From NCBI GenBank assembly GCA_910578245.1, contig CAJTPC010000015.1, positions 1 to 32,456 of the forward strand: a stretch of 32,456 bases of DNA, written 5' to 3'. The notes below the pieces were generated by a model. It had not been told where the DNA came from. It was given only the letters and a program-made list of their open reading frames with translations, and made no database searches. A program made the position numbers and the translations under genes. Shown here one piece after another: positions 7,458 through 14,890 of this stretch (its first letter is position 1; each line of letters begins with the position of its first letter). The stretch is from an uncultured Christensenella sp. (GTDB lineage: Bacteria; Bacillota; Clostridia; Christensenellales; UBA3700).

Positions 7458-9272
7458 TTACTTGTTTTGACTTACTTTACTTATCGCATTGTCATTTTGG
7501 TCGCTATCTTGAGCGGTATTTTCTACAACGTCAGCCGTAGGTTGACTGCCGTTATTTGAATTATCTTTGACGTTGGCTTTTATTTTGACAGGGGATACGT
7601 ATGTATCCATACTCTTAAAGACGTTGCGGAAGTGGTCTGCAATTCTCTCCATATTGCTGACTATTGATAAGAATATACCGCCGCTTTCTGAAGAACATTC
7701 GCTGTTGTGCAGTCTTGCGATATGGTTTTTAGCAAGATTATCATTGTAAGTATCGACCAAGTCCTCGTATCCGTCTACTTCCTCTTTAAGCGCAAGGCTT
7801 TTTGATTCGAATGAGGTAATTACATTTTCGTATAGTTTATCGACCGCGCTTTTCATCATTGTCAATTCTTCTATGGCTTTTTCGGAGAAGGATAGTTTAT
7901 AATCGACGAGTTCTTGCGCAGATTCGCAGATATTCTCCGCGTAATCGCCCACTCTTTCAATATCCGAAATTGCGTGATAGAAAGACGCGATTTCCTTTTC
8001 TTCCTTATACGAAATATCTTTAGTAGAGATTTTTACGGCGTATTTTGTAAGTTTTTTGTTGAGGAAGTCTATCTTTTTTTCTCTGTCTTCAAATTCTTTT
8101 TGCCTGTCGAAATTAAGTTCGGCAATACACTCAAAGGCAATATCGAGGTTTTCTTTAGACAAACGAGCCATAGCTACGACTTCTTTTCTCAACATCATAA
8201 GCGCAATAGACGGCGTCTTGAGTATTCTTTCATCTATAAAAGCAAATTTGTAATTGACTTCTTCGCTTTCTTCACCCTCGGGCCTTTTCTTTTCGCGTAC
8301 GATAAGAGTCGCCAATTTTGTGAGCCATCCGGTAAATGGAAGTAAAACCAAAGTAGATATGATATTGAATATAGTATGGAACATTGCAATCTGAGTGCTT
8401 ACCACGTTAGGGAAGGCTTTTGCAAGCCAATAGTCCATAGCAAGTTTTTTACTTATCAGAGGAGTTACGAAGATAAATATCAAGAATATAGCCGTACCGA
8501 ATACGTTGAATAGCAAGTGTATTACGGAAGCTCTCTTGGCGTTGGTATTTGCGCCAATAGAGGCAAGTATAGCCGTAACGCAAGTGCCTATGTTGATACC
8601 AAGAGTTACGAAGATTGCGCTTTTCAACGTCATAAGTTGCGCTCCGCCGTCTAAAGAAACAGAGCAAAGCGTAATCAATATAGAAGTAGTCGCCGACGAA
8701 GATTGGATGATTGCGGTAAATACCAAACCTATAAGCATGAGCAAGAAGGGATTTGTTGCAGAAGAAAGCATATTTATTACAGCTTGACTTTTGCTTACGC
8801 CGTCCATAGAGATGCTCATAAATTTCATACCCACGAATATAATGCCGATACCGCTGATAAGCATACCAATCTTAGCAATTTTGTTCTTGCCGAACATTGC
8901 CATAAAAACGCCTATACACGCAAGCGCTGTCAAAAACGGTGTAATAGGCAAACTCTGCAGGGCAGTAATTTGCGCCGTAATGGTCGTGCCTATATTGGCG
9001 CCCATGATAATACTTGTCGCTTGCTTAAGTGTCATCAAACCGGCGTTGACAAAGCCTACAATCATTACTGTAGTAGCCGACGACGATTGTATTACCGCAG
9101 TAATTCCTGCGCCTGTTGCTATACCCATAAATTTATTATTGCTGACTTTATTTAAAAGCAATTTAAGACGATCTCCTGCGATGTTTTGCAGATTGTCGCT
9201 CATAATCTTAAGTCCAATCAGGAAAGTACCCAGACCGCCTAATAAAAATAATATCGATTCAAACAAATTCAT
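7458..9272 (-). CDS. Na+/phosphate cotransporter with C-terminal PhoU-like domain
   Basis: A 604-aa membrane transporter of the NptA/PNaS family, expected to bring phosphate into the cell with sodium. Two inverted-topology repeats each carry the signature QSSSATT (residues 62-68 and 190-196) and a following GANIGT/GINIGT motif (about 91 and 225). Roughly eight to ten helices fill residues 1-320. From about 345 to 560 a soluble helical region (SFYHAISDIERVGDYAENI, then NMERIADHFRNVFKSM) matches the two three-helix halves of PhoU, which in this family probably reports phosphate status. The tail is Asn/Asp/Gln-rich and disordered. The promoter places transcription start almost on the ATG, so the mRNA has little or no leader and no Shine-Dalgarno sequence. 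I give no symbol because nptA/yjbB naming is inconsistent. Confidence 0.92.
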   Translation of the reverse strand: MNLFESILFLLGGLGTFLIGLKIMSDNLQNIAGDRLKLLLNKVSNNKFMGIATGAGITAVIQSSSATTVMIVGFVNAGLMTLKQATSIIMGANIGTTITAQITALQSLPITPFLTALACIGVFMAMFGKNKIAKIGMLISGIGIIFVGMKFMSISMDGVSKSQAVINMLSSATNPFLLMLIGLVFTAIIQSSSATTSILITLCSVSLDGGAQLMTLKSAIFVTLGINIGTCVTAILASIGANTNAKRASVIHLLFNVFGTAIFLIFIFVTPLISKKLAMDYWLAKAFPNVVSTQIAMFHTIFNIISTLVLLPFTGWLTKLATLIVREKKRPEGEESEEVNYKFAFIDERILKTPSIALMMLRKEVVAMARLSKENLDIAFECIAELNFDRQKEFEDREKKIDFLNKKLTKYAVKISTKDISYKEEKEIASFYHAISDIERVGDYAENICESAQELVDYKLSFSEKAIEELTMMKSAVDKLYENVITSFESKSLALKEEVDGYEDLVDTYNDNLAKNHIARLHNSECSSESGGIFLSIVSNMERIADHFRNVFKSMDTYVSPVKIKANVKDNSNNGSQPTADVVENTAQDSDQNDNAISKVSQNK

Positions 9273-9601
9273 ATTATAGACATTATATCATGCTCGCAAA
9301 AATTTTGCACTTATTTTACCGTCCAAAATTATCGGCGCCATTTTGATGCGAGATTTTTAGAAGTTTTATTAACTATTTTTACAATAATATATGCTATTTT
9401 GTCCATAAAAAATTCCCAAAATATTATAAAAATTCAACATTTTACCTACAAAATTTCGAAATTCGACAAATTTAATCGTCATATTGTGCAAAAACATAAA
9501 AATTTTTAGAAGTTTTCTTTCAATGACAAATTTCGGCTAAAAATTAAATGAAAAGAAATTGAATTTATTTAATAAGGTATAATTAAATATATGAGGTAAA
9601 T
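9273..9601. other. AT-rich spacer between divergent Na/Pi transporter and polA
   Basis: This 329-bp gap holds the near-leaderless promoter of the transporter at its left end and the polA leader at its right end (a TATAAT at 9571-9576 and GAGG before the polA ATG). Between them are runs of A/T and a 14-bp direct repeat, TTTTTAGAAGTTTT, at 9354-9367 and 9503-9516. I see no ORF, tRNA or clear structured RNA here. Confidence 0.5.
9282..9310 (-). promoter_or_regulatory. Extended -10 promoter of the Na/Pi transporter, near-leaderless
   Basis: On the minus strand TGaTATAAT occupies 9290-9282, and its last base is 10 nt before the A of the ATG at 9272. A start about 7 nt after the hexamer leaves a leader of some 3 nt, with no Shine-Dalgarno sequence. 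The -35 region is weak (about 9305-9310), as is common with extended -10 promoters. Confidence 0.55.
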
Positions 9602-12169
9602 ATGGATAGACTAATACTTTTGGATTCCAATTCTTTGATAAACAGGGCTTTTTACGCTTTGCCTAATTTGTCCACGCATTCAGGACAGTATACAGGGGCG
9701 ATATTTGGATATATAAACATGCTTATGAAGATTGTATCCACCTATAATCCAACGCATATAATCGCTACTTTTGATAGAAAGGCGCCTACTTTCCGTAAGG
9801 CAATGTATGCTGGATATAAAGCTACGCGTAAGCCAATGCCGACAGAACTTGCAAGTCAGCTTGCTCCTCTCAAAGAGATACTTTCGGCGATGAATATTCC
9901 CATTGTAGAAATGGACGGGTACGAAGCGGACGATATAATAGGAACTTTGGCTAAGAGGTTTGCGGTAGAAACTTTTGTTGTTACCGGTGATAAAGACTCT
10001 CTGCAGCTTATTGACGATACGACTACGGTACTGCTTACCAAAAAGGGCATCACAGAGATAGTCTACTACGACAAAGCTATGCTCGCAAGCGAAGGACTTG
10101 TACCGTCGCAGATAATAGACCTCAAATCGCTAATGGGCGATTCTTCCGATAATATTCCCGGCGTAACAGGCGTAGGAGAAAAGACTGCAATGGATTTGCT
10201 TGCAAAGTATACCACTTTGGACGGAGTTTACGCCCACTTAAATGAGATTAAGGGTAAATTGCAGGAAAAACTTGTTAGCAGCAAGGAAATGGCGTATCTT
10301 TCCTACGAACTTGCTACTATCAACGTCAATTCGCCCGTAGAGTTTGACAATCTTGACGATGCAAAGTTTGTTCCCGTATTTTCACAAGAAGTTAAAAGGC
10401 TTCTCAAGTCCTTAGAACTTACCAAGATAGCCGAGAGAATGAATTTTGTCGGCGAAGAGAGCGGAGATACGGTAAATATTAATCAAGATATATATATACC
10501 TAAGGCGGTTGATATAGACGACTTGCATGGGCTGGGCGAAGTCATATCGCATTTGATTTTGCAGGGCAAATTCGCATTCTCGCTGTCAAGACGCGTGACT
10601 TTATCAACTGATGAAGAGTGTTACAACATCGTGATATCTGACAATCTTTTGGGCGACGGTATAAATTACAGCGAGTTTATCGATGCAATGAAGGGCGTCT
10701 TTGAGAGCGATAAGATAGTAAAAATATGCTACGACCTTAAGAATAATATGCGCGTACTTTCAAACGATGGAATAAGCCTAAAGGGGGTTGAGAGCGACGT
10801 GTTGCTCAAAGCATACCTTGTAGACGCCAATCGAAATTACAAGTCCGAGCAAGAACTGTTTAATGCCTATAATCTTCCCGAGGGCGAAGAATCGGCGCTT
10901 ATATATTATATTGATAGTATTATTGATAAAGAGCTTGAGGAGAGAAATCTCACTAAGCTGTACAAAGAAGTTGAACTGCCTTTGGTGCAAGTGCTTTTTG
11001 ATATGGAAGAACAGGGCTTCAAAGTTGACGTTGAGATGCTTGGCGAACTTAATAATAAGTTCTCTCAAGAACTTGACCGACTTTTGAAAGAGATTATAGA
11101 ACTTGCAGGGAAGCCCTTCAACGTCAATTCTACAAAGCAGTTGGCTAGCGTACTGTTTGACGAACTCGGTCTAAAGACGGGTAAAAAGACAAAAACCGGT
11201 TATTCTACCAACGTGGACGTACTCAATTCAATTAAGAATCAACACCCTATAGTACCGTTAATTCTGCGTCAGCGCGAACTATCAAAGCTCAAATCTACGT
11301 ATCTTGACGGAATGCTCCCGCTTATAGACAGCAAACAAAAAATACACACGGTGTTTAAGCAGACTGTGACGTCTACGGGTAGACTTTCGTCCACAGAACC
11401 CAACTTGCAGAATATACCTATTCGCAAGAGCGACGGTAAATTGATTCGCAAAATGTTTGTAGCTAGCGAGGGGAATACTTTGGTATGCGCCGATTATTCT
11501 CAAATCGAACTCAGACTCATGGCAGAGTTTAGCGGTGATGAAACTATGCTTGAAGCGTTTAATAATGGCGTGGATATACACCGCACGACTGCGGGTAAAG
11601 TATTTGGCGTACCATTTGAAATGGTAACCGAAGAGATGAGAAGGCAGGCGAAGGCGGTTAACTTTGGTATCATTTACGGCATTAGCGATTTTGGGCTTTC
11701 AGAGGACTTGGGCGTATCCGTATATCAGGCAAGAGAGTTTATTAATAGTTATTTTGCGACGTATCCCAAGGTGAAGAGATATATGGATAAATGCGTGGAA
11801 ATTGCAAAAGAGCAAGGATACGTCACGACTTATCTAAATAGACGCAGAGATATTCCAGAGCTTAAGTCGTCCAATTATAACTTGCGAAGTTTTGGAGAAA
11901 GAGTGGCTATGAATATGCCTTTACAGGGAAGCGCAAGCGATATCATCAAGGTTGCTATGCTCAAAGTCTTCAATGCGCTTAAAGAGGGAGGATACAAAGC
12001 TAAATTAATTATGCAAGTTCACGATGAATTGATAATAGACTGTCCGCTCGACGAAGTAGAGCAAGTTAAGAAACTATTGGTAGACAATATGCAGAACAAT
12101 ACTCCCGACTTTACAGTCAAGCTGATTGCCGAGTGTTCTTGCGGAAAAAGCTGGTTGGAGGCAAAATAA
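9602..12169 (+). CDS. polA: DNA polymerase I without proofreading residues
   Basis: An 855-aa repair and Okazaki-fragment polymerase. The N-terminal 5' nuclease domain covers about residues 1-290 (MDRLILLDSNSLINRAFYAL, then DGYEADDIIG and GDSSDNIPGVTGVGEKTA). The middle third corresponds to the 3'-5' exonuclease domain, but the DxE catalytic motif is absent (the segment reads GKFAFSLSRRVTLSTDEE), as in Bacillus and Thermus enzymes. The polymerase domain has motif A (ADYSQIELRLMAEFSGDE, near 631), motif B (RRQAKAVNFGIIYG, near 680) and motif C (QVHDELIIDCP, near 806). ATG 9602 is preceded by GAGG. The 3' end overlaps the coaE ATG by one base (TAATG), a polA-coaE arrangement seen in other Bacillota. 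Confidence 0.97.
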   Translation: MDRLILLDSNSLINRAFYALPNLSTHSGQYTGAIFGYINMLMKIVSTYNPTHIIATFDRKAPTFRKAMYAGYKATRKPMPTELASQLAPLKEILSAMNIPIVEMDGYEADDIIGTLAKRFAVETFVVTGDKDSLQLIDDTTTVLLTKKGITEIVYYDKAMLASEGLVPSQIIDLKSLMGDSSDNIPGVTGVGEKTAMDLLAKYTTLDGVYAHLNEIKGKLQEKLVSSKEMAYLSYELATINVNSPVEFDNLDDAKFVPVFSQEVKRLLKSLELTKIAERMNFVGEESGDTVNINQDIYIPKAVDIDDLHGLGEVISHLILQGKFAFSLSRRVTLSTDEECYNIVISDNLLGDGINYSEFIDAMKGVFESDKIVKICYDLKNNMRVLSNDGISLKGVESDVLLKAYLVDANRNYKSEQELFNAYNLPEGEESALIYYIDSIIDKELEERNLTKLYKEVELPLVQVLFDMEEQGFKVDVEMLGELNNKFSQELDRLLKEIIELAGKPFNVNSTKQLASVLFDELGLKTGKKTKTGYSTNVDVLNSIKNQHPIVPLILRQRELSKLKSTYLDGMLPLIDSKQKIHTVFKQTVTSTGRLSSTEPNLQNIPIRKSDGKLIRKMFVASEGNTLVCADYSQIELRLMAEFSGDETMLEAFNNGVDIHRTTAGKVFGVPFEMVTEEMRRQAKAVNFGIIYGISDFGLSEDLGVSVYQAREFINSYFATYPKVKRYMDKCVEIAKEQGYVTTYLNRRRDIPELKSSNYNLRSFGERVAMNMPLQGSASDIIKVAMLKVFNALKEGGYKAKLIMQVHDELIIDCPLDEVEQVKKLLVDNMQNNTPDFTVKLIAECSCGKSWLEAK

Positions 12170-12732
12170 TGAAGATTGCCGTAATAGGCGGAATAGGTAG
12201 CGGAAAGAGCCGTGTAATTGATTATATAAAAGAGCTTGGCGAGCGCGCTTGCGATTGTGACGCGATATATAGCCAAGTATTGTCGCAAGAGGATTATATA
12301 GCGCGTGTCAGCAAAGCATTCGGAGTAGTAAAAGACGGTGTAATAGATAAAAAGGCGTTGGCGCAAATAGTCTTTTCGGATAAAGAAAAACTAAAGGAAC
12401 TCAGTGAGTTGGCGCATCCGCTTATATTCGATAAAGTCCATAAAATATACCAAGAAGAAGATAGTAATCTCTATATTGAAGTATCGGCATTTGATCTAAG
12501 CATGACAAAGTACTTTGATGAAATCGTCTATGTCAAAAGCGCTCGAGGCAAAAGAGTAGAGAGAGTAAAAATTCGCAATGATTATCAAGAAGATTATATA
12601 GCGTCTATAATGTCAAGTCAGCTTTCCGATAGCGAAATGGAGAGTGTTGCGGACTATGTAATTGTAAATGACGGAACTTTACAAGAGCTTTATGAACAAG
12701 TAGAACATTTAATAGCGTTCCATATGTTTTAA
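12169..12732 (+). CDS. coaE: Dephospho-CoA kinase
   Basis: A 187-aa enzyme for the last step of coenzyme A synthesis: ATP-dependent phosphorylation of the 3'-OH of dephospho-CoA. The P-loop GGIGSGKS is at residues 7-14, CDCDAIYSQVL near 36 matches the conserved substrate Asp region, and the HP motif occurs in LAHPLIF. The C-terminal ADYVIVNDGTLQELYEQV is the family's usual ADxVIxNxG ending. The central PLLFE segment is diverged (YIEVSAFDLSM). The start is the ATG in the TAATG overlap with polA, with GGAGG nine bases upstream inside polA. An in-frame start 36 nt earlier would add residues that do not fit the family. It is convergent with the mscS gene, and a shared hairpin separates them. Confidence 0.88.
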   Translation: MKIAVIGGIGSGKSRVIDYIKELGERACDCDAIYSQVLSQEDYIARVSKAFGVVKDGVIDKKALAQIVFSDKEKLKELSELAHPLIFDKVHKIYQEEDSNLYIEVSAFDLSMTKYFDEIVYVKSARGKRVERVKIRNDYQEDYIASIMSSQLSDSEMESVADYVIVNDGTLQELYEQVEHLIAFHMF

Positions 12733-12755
12733 TAAATAATTCTAATTTATCAAAA

Positions 12756-12790
12756 TAAACGGCAGTATTATTCCGAATTACCGCCGTTTA
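12756..12790. terminator. Bidirectional terminator between coaE and mscS
   Basis: TAAACGGC (12756-12763) pairs with GCCGTTTA (12783-12790), and the inner arms pair imperfectly. It sits between two convergent genes. T-runs are short on both sides, so efficiency is uncertain. Confidence 0.55.
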
Positions 12791-12832
12791 TCTAATTAAA
12801 TCACCTAAATTACAAGTTTTCAAAACTTTTAA

Positions 12833-13738
12833 TTATTTTTTCTTCTTTTTTTGCTTATCAGATACTTCGATTGCGTCTTTTACAATTTCCTCCTCAGACT
12901 CGTCATTGTTTTTGATATGCACGTCAAGTTGAGGATACGGAATAGAGATGCCGTTCTCGTCAAAAGTCTTCTTAACGGCTTCTAGCATATACCAATGCGC
13001 AGACCAAAAGTTTTCGCACTTTGTATAGTATCTTGCAAGCAACACTATTGCGTTATCGCCGTGTTCGCTGATATTGATAAGCGGAGCAGGATCTTGTAAA
13101 ATTTGTTCGTTTTTGTCCATACATTCTTTTATCAAATTTTTAGCTTTTTCAAAGTCGCAATCATAGGATATCGAGAATAAGAGATCGTTTCTTCTGGTGC
13201 CGTTGATATTGAAGTTGGTGACGATAGAATTGCCTGCTACGCCGTTGGGAATTACTACGATTTTGTTGTCGCCCGTACGAAGATAAGTGTAGAAGAGTTT
13301 GATGTCCTCGACGGTACCGCTTTGTCCGTTACACTCTATAAAATCGCCGATCTTATATGGGCGCATTATGACGATAACCACGCCGCCGGCGAAGTTGGAA
13401 AGCGAGCCTTGTAGGGCAAGACCTATAGTAAGACCTACCGAAGTGATTGCCGCCGCTATAGCGGAAGTTTCTATGCCCAGATAGGTAAGTACGCATACGA
13501 ATCCAAGCAATATCAGTATGCGTTTTAGCCACGGTACGGAGATTTTTCTCAATGTTAAATCTACGTTTTTCTTTTGCAGTTTCTTGTCTATTCTTTTGCA
13601 AATAGCTTTTACTATAGCGCAGTATATGGCAAATACCACGATGGCAATGACTATTTTAAGCCCTTCGGTGACAAGCCAGTTGCCCACGTTGGTAAGAAGA
13701 CTTGTGAAGTCTAAATTAGCGCCAATAAGAAAATTCAT
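12833..13738 (-). CDS. mscS: Small-conductance mechanosensitive channel, MscS family
   Basis: A 301-aa inner-membrane channel that opens under membrane tension to release solutes on osmotic down-shock. Three helices occupy roughly residues 15-110. The pore helix is in AAAITSVGLTIGLALQGSLS with the following NFAGGVVIVIMRPYKIGDFI, the Gly/Ala-rich TM3 and beta-domain entry typical of MscS. The C-terminal vestibule domain ends with PYPQLDVH, then a Lys-rich tail. I chose ATG 13738 because TTGGAGGACAATAAT precedes it; an in-frame start 42 nt further out would lie upstream of that ribosome site. It is divergent from the YjjG-like gene. Confidence 0.93.
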   Translation of the reverse strand: MNFLIGANLDFTSLLTNVGNWLVTEGLKIVIAIVVFAIYCAIVKAICKRIDKKLQKKNVDLTLRKISVPWLKRILILLGFVCVLTYLGIETSAIAAAITSVGLTIGLALQGSLSNFAGGVVIVIMRPYKIGDFIECNGQSGTVEDIKLFYTYLRTGDNKIVVIPNGVAGNSIVTNFNINGTRRNDLLFSISYDCDFEKAKNLIKECMDKNEQILQDPAPLINISEHGDNAIVLLARYYTKCENFWSAHWYMLEAVKKTFDENGISIPYPQLDVHIKNNDESEEEIVKDAIEVSDKQKKKKK

Positions 13739-13770
13739 ATTATTGTCCTCCAAATATTTATTATATATAT

Positions 13771-13799
13771 ATAATAACAAATATCTTAGACTTTATCAA
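13771..13799 (-). promoter_or_regulatory. mscS promoter
   Basis: On the minus strand TTGATA (13799-13794) and TATTAT (13776-13771) are exactly 17 bp apart. The leader of about 25 nt includes the TTGGAGG ribosome site. Confidence 0.65.
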
Positions 13800-13828
13800 A
13801 TGTTTGTTATCTATATAAATATTTTCGG

Positions 13829-13857
13829 TTGAAAGTTTATTGGGCATATGCTATTAT
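13829..13857 (+). promoter_or_regulatory. Promoter of the YjjG-like gene, leaderless
   Basis: TTGAAA (13829-13834), a 17-bp spacer ending in TGc, and TATTAT (13852-13857). The ATG begins 7 nt after the -10 hexamer, the usual transcription start distance, and no Shine-Dalgarno sequence precedes it. The mRNA therefore probably starts at the A of the start codon. Confidence 0.65.
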
Positions 13858-13863
13858 ATTGTT

Positions 13864-14559
13864 ATGAAAAGACTTACTTTACTTATAGATGCCGATGATA
13901 CGGTGCTTGACTTCAAAAATTCAGAGCGTGACGCTATATTTGACGTTTGCGAGCGCTTCGGGATTATAGACAAAGAGAGTGTAGCCGACAAGTTCCGGCA
14001 AATCAATAGGCGCATGTGGGATATGTTTGAGTTGGGGCAAGTGACCCGCGAGCAGATATTTTATTCTCGATTTGAAGAACTTTTTGACTTTTACGGCATA
14101 GACGGCAAGGACGTAACGGAAGCGGGGGATCAATATAGGGAAAATATGGCTCATAGCCGTCGAATAATTAAGGGAGCCAGGGCATTTTTAGCGCGAGTAT
14201 CGCAAATCCATGACTTGTATTGCGTGACCAACGGTATTGCGCGCACGCAAAAAATGCGCATGAAGTCAAGCGGACTTGGCAAATATTTCAAAAAATTATA
14301 TATCTCTCAAGAAATGGGGTTGGCAAAGCCGTCAAAGGAGTTTTTTGAGTACGTTCTTAATGATATTGTAGAGTATGACTTAAATGACGTTTATATTATT
14401 GGAGATTCCCTTACGTCGGATATTCAGGGCGGAATAAATAGCGGTATCAACACAATACTTTTTAATAGAGAAAATAAGCAAATCAAAAATATTCGTCCCG
14501 ATTACGAAGTGAAAAATTATATTCAACTTGAGCGCCTTATTCAAAAGCTTTCTCAGTAA
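13864..14559 (+). CDS. HAD-family 5'-nucleotidase, YjjG-like
   Basis: A 231-aa cytoplasmic phosphatase resembling YjjG/YfnB, which dephosphorylates pyrimidine nucleotides and related noncanonical nucleotides. Motif I is LLIDADDTVLDF (Asp9 and Asp11), with the typical family opening. Motif II is the Thr in YCVTNG near residue 121. The Lys of GLAKPSKEFF is near 155, and motif IV is IIGDSLTSDIQGGINSG near 180. The start at 13864 matches family N-termini; an earlier TTG at 13840 would lie within the promoter. The gene appears to have its own leaderless promoter and is monocistronic, since the next 330 bp are non-coding. Confidence 0.85.
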   Translation: MKRLTLLIDADDTVLDFKNSERDAIFDVCERFGIIDKESVADKFRQINRRMWDMFELGQVTREQIFYSRFEELFDFYGIDGKDVTEAGDQYRENMAHSRRIIKGARAFLARVSQIHDLYCVTNGIARTQKMRMKSSGLGKYFKKLYISQEMGLAKPSKEFFEYVLNDIVEYDLNDVYIIGDSLTSDIQGGINSGINTILFNRENKQIKNIRPDYEVKNYIQLERLIQKLSQ

Positions 14560-14615
14560 AATCGTTAATTATGGTATTGTTTCGTTTACGTTATGCCGCC
14601 TATTGGCGTTAAGTG

Positions 14616-14782
14616 ATGTCAACTTTAGTTTACATTGAGCCATTATAGTTCTAAAAGATGTAAACATATGGCTTTATGCTATGTCAACTTTTGTTTACAT
14701 TAAGCCAATTATATTCTAATGAATGTCAACTTTTGTTTACATTTAGCCAGTATAATTCTATAATATGTCAACTGTGCTTTAT
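14616..14782 (+). repeat. Array of 42-bp repeats carrying an 18-bp palindrome
   Basis: Direct copies begin at 14616, 14681, 14723 and 14765, the last three at an exact 42-bp period. An inverted partial copy lies at 14657-14673. The core is TGTCAACTTTTGTTTACA, an imperfect palindrome TGTMAAC-N4-GTTKACA, followed by a conserved AGCCA and an AT-rich stretch like TTATATTCTAA. The last copy is degenerate. The array lies in the 331-bp gap before the ABC exporter genes. It looks like a set of operator-type sites or a small satellite; the protein that might bind it is not encoded next to it. Confidence 0.7.
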
Positions 14783-14811
14783 AACCAGCCAAATTTTATC
14801 TATATTGTAAA

Positions 14812-14875
14812 GTCAATCAAATTATCCACAATTTGGCATTGCTTTGGTTGACTAAATAGTTTATTAAATTATAAA
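14812..14875 (+). promoter_or_regulatory. ABC exporter promoter with overlapping inverted repeat
   Basis: TTGACT (14848-14853) and TATAAA (14870-14875), 16 bp apart, give a start near 14882 and only about 9 nt of leader with no Shine-Dalgarno. An inverted repeat, GTCAATCAAA (14812-14821) with TTTGGTTGAC (14843-14852), runs into the -35 box and could be an operator. Its loop contains TTATCCACA (14822-14830), identical to the consensus DnaA box. Confidence 0.5.
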
Positions 14876-14890
14876 ATATATAAGTATATT

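Noticed and set aside
8703..9155. Plus-strand 150-codon frame inside the Na/Pi transporter
   Set aside because: It lies antisense to a clear transporter gene and encodes an improbable His/Cys/Arg-rich protein; shadow frame.
12169..12204. coaE start at an in-frame ATG 36 nt upstream within polA
   Set aside because: The P-loop should begin near residue 7; the TAATG start with GGAGG upstream gives the family-typical N-terminus.
13840..13863. Earlier TTG start for the YjjG-like gene
   Set aside because: It would translate through the -10 box of a good promoter, has no ribosome site and adds residues absent from the family.
14616..14782. Regular repeats that might be a small CRISPR array
   Set aside because: The spacing sequence between copies is conserved too, one copy is inverted and partial, and no cas genes are near; a tandem repeat or operator array fits better.
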